Part shown: positions 59,548 through 64,000 of the stretch, piece after piece
Numbering within the stretch: the first letter of the stretch is position 1
How the letters are laid out: each line of letters starts with the position of its first letter
Assembly (NCBI GenBank): GCA_022826965.1
Contig: JAJDTU010000011.1
Location: 1-64,000, forward strand
Source of the DNA: Dehalococcoidia bacterium
GTDB taxonomy: Bacteria > Chloroflexota > Dehalococcoidia > Bin125
DNA: 64,000 nucleotides
Direction: 5' to 3'
Program-made: the position numbers and the translations under genes
The notes under the pieces: model-generated
What the model was told of the DNA's origin: nothing
The model's input: only the letters and a program-made list of their open reading frames with translations
Databases searched by the model: none

Positions 59548-59856
59548 ATGACCACCGAGACGCCGCCGGTCGACCCCGTCATTCATGACTGGTCCAACGA
59601 CCTGGAAGAAGAGCTTGTCGAGGCCGGCATGGACCAACCCCAGGCCCAGGCCTACGCGCGCGCCTTTGAACTGGGCATGACCCGCGTGCTCTCGGTCATG
59701 GCCACGAAACAGGAGTTGCGCGAACTCCGGCTGGAGTTGAAACAGGACCTCCAGCGCGAAATCGACCGCCTGCGCAGCGAAATGCGCTACCTCTTCCTCT
59801 TCCTCGGCGGCATCATGACCGCCCTCCTCAGCGCCATCCTCGCAATCGTCGCGTAG
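59548..59856 (+). CDS. small coiled-coil membrane protein (DUF1640/CCDC90-like), paralogue
   Basis: A 102-aa protein with the same plan as the upstream one: helical start (LEEELVEAGMDQPQAQAYA), a Lys/Glu/Arg coiled coil (MATKQELRELRLELKQDL region) and a C-terminal membrane helix (LFLFLGGIMTALLSAILAIV). The TRQDV/TKQEL junction aligns between the two. The pair, each bounded by composite repeats, probably arose by duplication with repeat spread. Oligomeric membrane anchoring is likely; function unknown. Confidence 0.75.
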   Translation: MTTETPPVDPVIHDWSNDLEEELVEAGMDQPQAQAYARAFELGMTRVLSVMATKQELRELRLELKQDLQREIDRLRSEMRYLFLFLGGIMTALLSAILAIVA

Positions 59857-59860
59857 CGAG

Positions 59861-60177
59861 GGAACCCCTCACCCGCTACGCGGGAGCTCCCCTTCAAAAG
59901 GGGAGCAAATTCCAAATCCCTCGCGTCCACCACTGCAATGCACCGAAACGCCCCCTTCCGAATTTCTCCCCCCGTCACAGGGGGAGATGTCGCGAAGCGA
60001 CAGAGGGGGCTCCCCGCCGAGGGAACCCCTCACCCGCTCCGCGGGAGCTCCCCTTCGAAAGGGGAGCAAATTCCGAATCCCGCCGCTGCGACATATCAAG
60101 ACGTCTAAAGAAGCCCCCTCCGAAATTTTCTCCCCCCTCTGGGGGGAGATGTCACGTAGTGACAGAGGGGGGCACTC
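59861..60177. repeat. two tandem composite inverted repeats
   Basis: Copy one at about 59861-60015 (GCTCCCCTTCAAAAGGGGAGC, TGTCGCGAAGCGACA) and copy two at about 60021-60177 (GCTCCCCTTCGAAAGGGGAGC, TGTCACGTAGTGACA). They follow the stop codon of the small membrane protein within a few bases. Confidence 0.9.
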
Positions 60178-60600
60178 CGAGGGCCGTTCCCCAACAACAC
60201 AACCCCACCAACACCACCTGCTACAGTGCCCCCATCGACCACTCCCCTCACCCCAAGACAGCCATTCGTTACGCGAGTGTAATTTCGATGCTCCGCCGGC
60301 CAATAATCGGTTGCGTAGCCGCTCTCCGATCCGCGAAGATCACGACGTGAGAACCACACCTATGGGGCGATCCATGCGCGGGCGGGGCTTGCGCAGGTCC
60401 CCAACCAGACCCCGAACAGCCTCGGGGAAGCGCGGGGGCAAGCTCCACCGCATGGAAAGCGAGGGCGCCATCGGCCAGAGAGACAGCGCACACCCGGTCT
60501 CGCACCGGGCTCACGCACCAGGCGAGTGGATACAGGCTCCACTCTCCGCACAGTCCCGCACTCCGTTGCGGGAACACTCCGCCCAGTGAAAGGGCAGAAG
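60178..60600. other. 423-nt leader/intergenic region before the surface protein
   Basis: No credible gene: the plus-strand frames carry no domain signature and are interrupted or in poor codon use. The stretch is rich in short GC stems, so the surface protein may have a long structured 5' region, but I recognise no known riboswitch. A GAAAGGGCAG site immediately precedes ATG 60601. Confidence 0.4.
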
Positions 60601-62604
60601 ATGATTGAAACTCTTGCGCGTAAGCGCACACACCTGGCGGCGCTGGCAGCGCTTGCCGGTCTGGTGGTCGCCCTGTTCGCGGTCATCCAGTCGGCCTCTG
60701 CGGCTCCTGCCCTGGTGGTTACGATTGATGACACGGACAACGTCGTCAAGGCGGGCTCATCGAACACCGTGTCGGTGCAGGTCACCGGAGAATCTGGCGG
60801 CGCGGCATACACCCAGTTGGACTTCGTCATTGGTTCGGCCGGCATCGTCGTTGATGAGCAAACCGCGGCTGACACCGCCACTGGCCAATTCAATGCCTCT
60901 CCCGCCGGTGTTACGCCGAACGTTGATGGCGCAACACCGACGCCGAAGAGTGTCGCCACCGTGGTGTTCCCACCTGGGACCGCCGGTGACTACACGATTT
61001 CGGTCCGCGTGACCCGCGGTGCTGGTACCGCCGATGAGAAGGTTCTTGACGGCTCCTTGACTGTCACAGTTGGCGACCCGGGAACCAACATCGCGTCGGC
61101 TGAGATCAAGCTTGGTAAGGCTGGTCACAACGCAGCGCGCACCGCCACTAGCGATACTGCGACCGCTCCAGCACACCCTGCTATTAGCACCACCGACGCG
61201 ACTTCCGACGGCGCCCCGGACTCATACGCCGACTGTGCGGTTAGCGGGGCGGACAACACGCGGGTAACTGGGGACGAGAGTCTGGACACCACAAATGTGC
61301 CGGACACGACGCCCCAGGAGACTTACGACGCTGCCTTGTCAGGGTGTGTCGCGCTCACTGTCACCGTCTCCAACTCGCTTGGCAAATTGGCCAACATGGA
61401 TGAGATCACGCAGATTGACGTGTACGCGCCGCTGGCAACCGTGATCTTCGACCCGGATAACACGGCCGACACGAACGACGACGGTGTTGACACCGACGGT
61501 GCCGCACGAGTGGCGGACTCCGCCAACACGGTGAAGTTCTTCATTGCCAAGCCCGCTGCGGGCGAGGTCCCGGTCACGGCATTCGTTCAGGGCAAGACCG
61601 GCTTCACAAGCGCGCAGGTGTTCACGCTGACCTTCACCGGCTCGGCGGACACAATCTCCGTCGGAGAGCCTGACAGCGCGCTCGCGCAGACCGGTACGGC
61701 TTACGAGGCCGAAATCGAAGACAACGACTCCACGACAGAAGTTGACGAGTCCAAGGACGAAGTCCTGTCCTCAGGTGAGGCCAAGATCGAAGTGACCGCC
61801 GTCGACAAGGCCGGCAATGTTGCGACCCTTGGTCCCACTGACATCAGCGTGGAGATCTTCGACGCGGATGACGAGTTGTACACCAAGATCGTCTCCACAC
61901 CGACGCAGCAGGTGAATTCAAAGGGCACGGCGATCCCGACTGCCGTTCGCATCACCCTGCGCGGTGAGGACGCGGATCCGGGCACGTACACCGTCAAGGT
62001 GACCTTCGGTGACAACGATCCCGAGGAAGCGACTGTTGTCGTGGCCGGCGATGTCAAGTCTGTGGAACTCGAAGCCAGCGCGACCACGGTTGCCATTGGT
62101 GACATCATCACTGTCACCGCGACTGTGACTGACGCAGACGGCAACCTCTCGCCTGACGTTGGCGAAGTCGACTTCCAGGCCGTTGGGGCACTGGTGCTGA
62201 ACGCGCTCGGTAAGGGTGCGGACGGCGGCTCGGTCTCGGTGGCCATCAATGATGGCGCAGCCAAGGCCCGATTCGTGGTCACTAACGGCAGCGGCACCTC
62301 AACCATCATCGGTAGCGTCGGTGGCGTTGACGGTGTGACCTCCGTCTCCACCGAGGCTGTTGAAGCGGTCGACCGTGGCCCGGCGCTGGGCGACTTCACC
62401 TCCTTCATGGGCGTGTCGGTCTACACCGGTCCGGACGCCTCGGCGAGCGACCTGATGGCCCTCCTGTCCGGCCGCGGCGCGAGCTCCATCTGGCTGTACA
62501 GCAGCGGAGCCTGGGTTCCCTACTTCACCATTGACGGTGCGATGGGTCCGGGTGCCGTGAACTTCACGGCGACCGCGAACGACGTGCTCTACATCAGCCC
62601 CTAG
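60601..62604 (+). CDS. large secreted surface protein with Ig-like beta repeats
   Basis: Protein of 667 aa. A signal peptide (AALAALAGLVVALFAVIQSASA) is predicted to be cut after ASA at about residue 33. The mature part is acidic, Thr/Asp/Val-rich and beta-structured, with strand patterns such as VVKAGSSNTVSVQVTGESGG, VTAVDKAGNVATLGPTDISV and TVTATVTDADGNLSPDVG resembling invasin/Ig-like domains. A distinct C-terminal segment (ALGDFTSFMGVSVYTGPDAS onward, ending VLYISP) may be an anchoring or assembly module. S-layer or adhesin role is possible. AGGG lies before ATG 60601; the frame to 60526 is not favoured. Confidence 0.8.
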   Translation: MIETLARKRTHLAALAALAGLVVALFAVIQSASAAPALVVTIDDTDNVVKAGSSNTVSVQVTGESGGAAYTQLDFVIGSAGIVVDEQTAADTATGQFNASPAGVTPNVDGATPTPKSVATVVFPPGTAGDYTISVRVTRGAGTADEKVLDGSLTVTVGDPGTNIASAEIKLGKAGHNAARTATSDTATAPAHPAISTTDATSDGAPDSYADCAVSGADNTRVTGDESLDTTNVPDTTPQETYDAALSGCVALTVTVSNSLGKLANMDEITQIDVYAPLATVIFDPDNTADTNDDGVDTDGAARVADSANTVKFFIAKPAAGEVPVTAFVQGKTGFTSAQVFTLTFTGSADTISVGEPDSALAQTGTAYEAEIEDNDSTTEVDESKDEVLSSGEAKIEVTAVDKAGNVATLGPTDISVEIFDADDELYTKIVSTPTQQVNSKGTAIPTAVRITLRGEDADPGTYTVKVTFGDNDPEEATVVVAGDVKSVELEASATTVAIGDIITVTATVTDADGNLSPDVGEVDFQAVGALVLNALGKGADGGSVSVAINDGAAKARFVVTNGSGTSTIIGSVGGVDGVTSVSTEAVEAVDRGPALGDFTSFMGVSVYTGPDASASDLMALLSGRGASSIWLYSSGAWVPYFTIDGAMGPGAVNFTATANDVLYISP

Positions 62605-62620
62605 CGAAAGGCGAAGGTTC

Positions 62621-62663
62621 CTCACCCCCACTCCCTCTCCCCGAGGGAGAGGGCCGGGGTGAG
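62621..62663 (+). terminator. long hairpin between surface-protein genes
   Basis: Outer stem CTCACCCC/GGGGTGAG encloses CCCTCTCCC-CGA-GGGAGAGGG. It may terminate or attenuate transcription after the large surface protein, and shares the CGA-loop core with the hairpins at 39735 and 43997. Confidence 0.55.
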
Positions 62664-62715
62664 GGCCCACCCCCCAGCTAGTGAGCATGACAAGCGACCT
62701 TGAAAGGAAGCTGAC

Positions 62716-63288
62716 ATGACCAAGATGAGCACGATGCCCAGGCTGGTAGCCGTTGCACTCGCAGCATTCATCGCGTTCGCTGCGCTAGGCGCATCCGCCC
62801 TCGCGCAGCCGGCGCCGCCGCACCGCTTCGCCGGTACCGGCTTGGAAGCGGGCGACGTCGTCGGCCTCGGCGACGCCTCCGCGACCGCCGACGCGAACGG
62901 CGACTGGTACATCGACGCCGCCGCCGAGGGCGTGGACGAGAACTCGTTCACCCTCAACGGCGCCTCCGCCTCCGCCACGTTGAGCGCGCACAGCGACAGC
63001 GTCACCCTGGTCACCCTCGAAGCGATGGCCATGGACGACTCCATGGGCGAAGGCGACCAGATGGGCGAAGGCGACGAAATGGGCGAAGGCGACCAGATGG
63101 GCGAAGACGAACAGATGCTCAACGAGGACGATGACTCGATGGGCGAGGACGTCGGAATGCCCTCCACCGGCAGCGGTGGACTCGCTGACTCCAGCGGCAT
63201 CTCGGCCGGCCTCATCGGCCTGCTGATCGCCCTGGGCGCAGCCGCCATCGCCGGCCTCGGCTACCGCCGAGTCCGCAACCGAGCCTAA
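62716..63288 (+). CDS. secreted protein with acidic Met-Gly-Glu repeats and sorting-like tail
   Basis: Protein of 190 aa with a signal peptide (VAVALAAFIAFAALGASALA, cut before QPAPP), a short beta domain (to about 105) and an acidic repeat MGEGDQ/MGEGDE/MGEGDQ/MGEDEQ encoded by four 18-bp units. The C-terminus reads MPSTG near residue 155, then a membrane helix (ISAGLIGLLIALGAAAIAGL) and RRVRNRA: the order of an LPXTG-type sorting signal. AAGGAAG precedes the ATG. It may be cell-wall or membrane anchored. It follows the large surface protein on the same strand. Confidence 0.8.
   Translation: MTKMSTMPRLVAVALAAFIAFAALGASALAQPAPPHRFAGTGLEAGDVVGLGDASATADANGDWYIDAAAEGVDENSFTLNGASASATLSAHSDSVTLVTLEAMAMDDSMGEGDQMGEGDEMGEGDQMGEDEQMLNEDDDSMGEDVGMPSTGSGGLADSSGISAGLIGLLIALGAAAIAGLGYRRVRNRA
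63043..63114 (+). repeat. four in-frame 18-bp units in the acidic repeat
   Basis: Units start at 63043, 63061, 63079 and 63097, each beginning ATGGGCGAAG. The exact 18-bp length makes copy number change possible without frameshift. Confidence 0.9.
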
Positions 63289-63330
63289 CCAGCTCAGCCG
63301 AGTCCCTCCTCCACCAGGAGGGACCGCATC

Positions 63331-63361
63331 AAGGGGCGGGGCCACCAGGCCCCGCCCCTTT
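63331..63361 (+). terminator. strong rho-independent terminator candidate
   Basis: AAGGGGCGGGGCC and GGCCCCGCCCCTT form a 13-pair stem around ACCA, 42 nt after the stop codon, followed by T. It is the best terminator in the window and would end the surface-protein transcript before the repeat array. Confidence 0.8.
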
Positions 63362-63372
63362 CGCATGTCGGA

Positions 63373-63775
63373 GGGGAACCCCTCACCCGCACCACGCGCC
63401 GAGATGTCCCTTCCGAATTTCTTTCCCTTCCCAAGGGGGAGATGTCGCGCAGCGACAGAGGGGGCTCCCCCGAGGGAACCCCTCACCCGCTGCGCGGGAG
63501 CTCCCCTTGGAACGGGGAGCAAATTCCGAACCCCTCACCCGCACCACGCGCCGAGATGTCCCTTCCGAATTTCTCCCCCTTCCCAAGGGGGAGATGTCAC
63601 GAAGTGACAGAGGGGGCTCCCCCGCCCGAACCCCTCACCCGCTGCGCGGGAGCTCCCCTTGGAACGGGGAGCAAATTCGGAATCGTTCGCACCGCCGCAC
63701 GGCATCGAGCCACCCCCTCCGAATTTCTCCCCCTTCCCAAGGGGGAGATGTCACGAAGTGACAGAGGGGGCTCCC
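63373..63775. repeat. array of composite inverted repeats and half-elements
   Basis: A truncated copy (63373-63470, TGTCGCGCAGCGACA), a left half (63475-63530), a truncated copy (63528-63622, TGTCACGAAGTGACA) and a full copy (63626-63775, TGTCACGAAGTGACA). Here the left hairpin loop has changed to GCTCCCC-TTGGAAC-GGGGAGC, the same heptamer as in the right-half stem read on the other strand. Confidence 0.9.
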
Positions 63776-63891
63776 AACCCCCCACATTGCCCCAACGTAA
63801 CGACCGTATCCCCATGACCGATTATCGGCTGGCCTTGCGACTCCCGGTTCGACACACTCGATCCACTTGCGAACTCGGGAAGGAATTGACG

Positions 63892-64000
63892 ATGAAGCTC
63901 TCGATGAACTGGCGGACTCTGCGGTGGGTCGTGCTGGGCCTGGCGGCGGTGATTGCGCTGCTGGCCTGGGCCTCGGCTTCGGCTCAGCCGGAGACTCCGT
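63892..64000 (+). CDS. start of a secreted protein, cut by the window end
   Basis: ATG 63892 with GGAAGGA eight bases upstream opens a frame that runs off the window: Lys and Arg near the start (MKLSMNWRTLRW), a hydrophobic core (VVLGLAAVIALLAWA) and a signal peptidase-like ASASAQ. It has the same N-terminal style as the two surface proteins upstream. Nothing is known of the mature part. Confidence 0.75.
   Translation, partial: MKLSMNWRTLRWVVLGLAAVIALLAWASASAQPETP

Noticed and set aside
57631-60020. CRISPR array suggested by regularly spaced palindromes
   Set aside because: Units are about 145 bp, internally inverted, spaced by genes and not by uniform unique spacers, and no cas gene is present.
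60200-60600. Possible riboswitch before the surface protein
   Set aside because: Several GC stems are visible but no consensus core of c-di-GMP or other known riboswitches could be found.
63800-63870. Apparent similarity of ATTATCGGCTGG to AATAATCGGTTG near 60300 as a shared promoter element
   Set aside because: The match is short, the distances to the two start codons differ widely, and no clear -10/-35 spacing results.

Overview
The window is high-GC, tightly packed bacterial DNA from an aerobic heterotroph. My best guess is Chloroflexota (Dehalococcoidia / SAR202-like). The guess rests on gene content: many family III CoA-transferases, F420-type enzymes (two DDN-like proteins and one luciferase-like oxidoreductase), an aldehyde:ferredoxin oxidoreductase, an Anbu proteasome-like operon, AddAB instead of RecBCD, and large numbers of REP-like palindromic repeats. 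No rRNA, tRNA, CRISPR array or intact insertion sequence was seen.

Layout. 0.2-3.6 kb: an OmpR-type two-component system beside a Glu/His-rich lipoprotein. 4.1-7.4 kb: the ATP-grasp / alpha-E / Anbu operon, preceded by a four-fold 11-bp direct repeat that looks like a PhoB/OmpR-class operator. 7.5-11.4 kb: small-molecule enzymes (ThuA-like, ABM monooxygenase, esterase, TauD dioxygenase) and a retropepsin-like protease overlapping a small partner gene. 11.5-16.5 kb: a tungsten-type aldehyde oxidoreductase with its MoaD-like protein, two small membrane proteins and an NAD(P)-binding/DUF2867 protein. 16.5-19.3 kb: an odd intergenic region with two helically phased repeat arrays, then two CaiB/BaiF CoA-transferases. 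19.3-24.6 kb: a five-gene minus-strand unit (LutC, a LutB-LutA fusion, an amidohydrolase, a thiolase-like protein without the nucleophilic Cys, and a DUF35 protein). 24.7-33.1 kb: isovaleryl-CoA-dehydrogenase-like enzyme, a UGSC-type selenoprotein with an in-frame UGA and a SECIS-like hairpin, its probable partner, an MFS exporter, a flavoprotein, an AlkD-like glycosylase and an acyl-CoA carboxylase subunit. 33.2-41.4 kb: AddAB and the GlnK/Amt ammonium module. 41.5-49.1 kb: F420-type proteins, a DEAD-box helicase, IMPase, dehydrogenases and an Mrr-like nuclease of lower GC. 49.2-54.5 kb: two tandem CoA-transferases with permuted domain order, a Tat-exported sulfite-oxidase-like enzyme and a zinc alcohol dehydrogenase. 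54.6-64 kb: a Cys-rich RCC1-like lipoprotein, enolase-superfamily, enoyl-CoA hydratase and SDR genes, two small coiled-coil membrane proteins and cell-surface proteins, with composite palindromic repeats in most of the gaps from 57.6 kb on.

How the genes work together. Most cytoplasmic genes fit acyl-CoA and carboxylate catabolism: CoA-transferases, acyl-CoA dehydrogenase, carboxylase, hydratase, retro-aldolase-type thiolase/DUF35 and lactate-type oxidation. Two promoter styles are visible: ordinary leaders with Shine-Dalgarno sites, and a recurrent TANNNT box 6-8 nt before the start codon that suggests leaderless mRNAs. The strongest hidden feature is the recoded UGA gene at 25870-26397. The most distinctive genome-scale feature is the inverted-repeat family, whose hairpins show compensatory base changes between copies.
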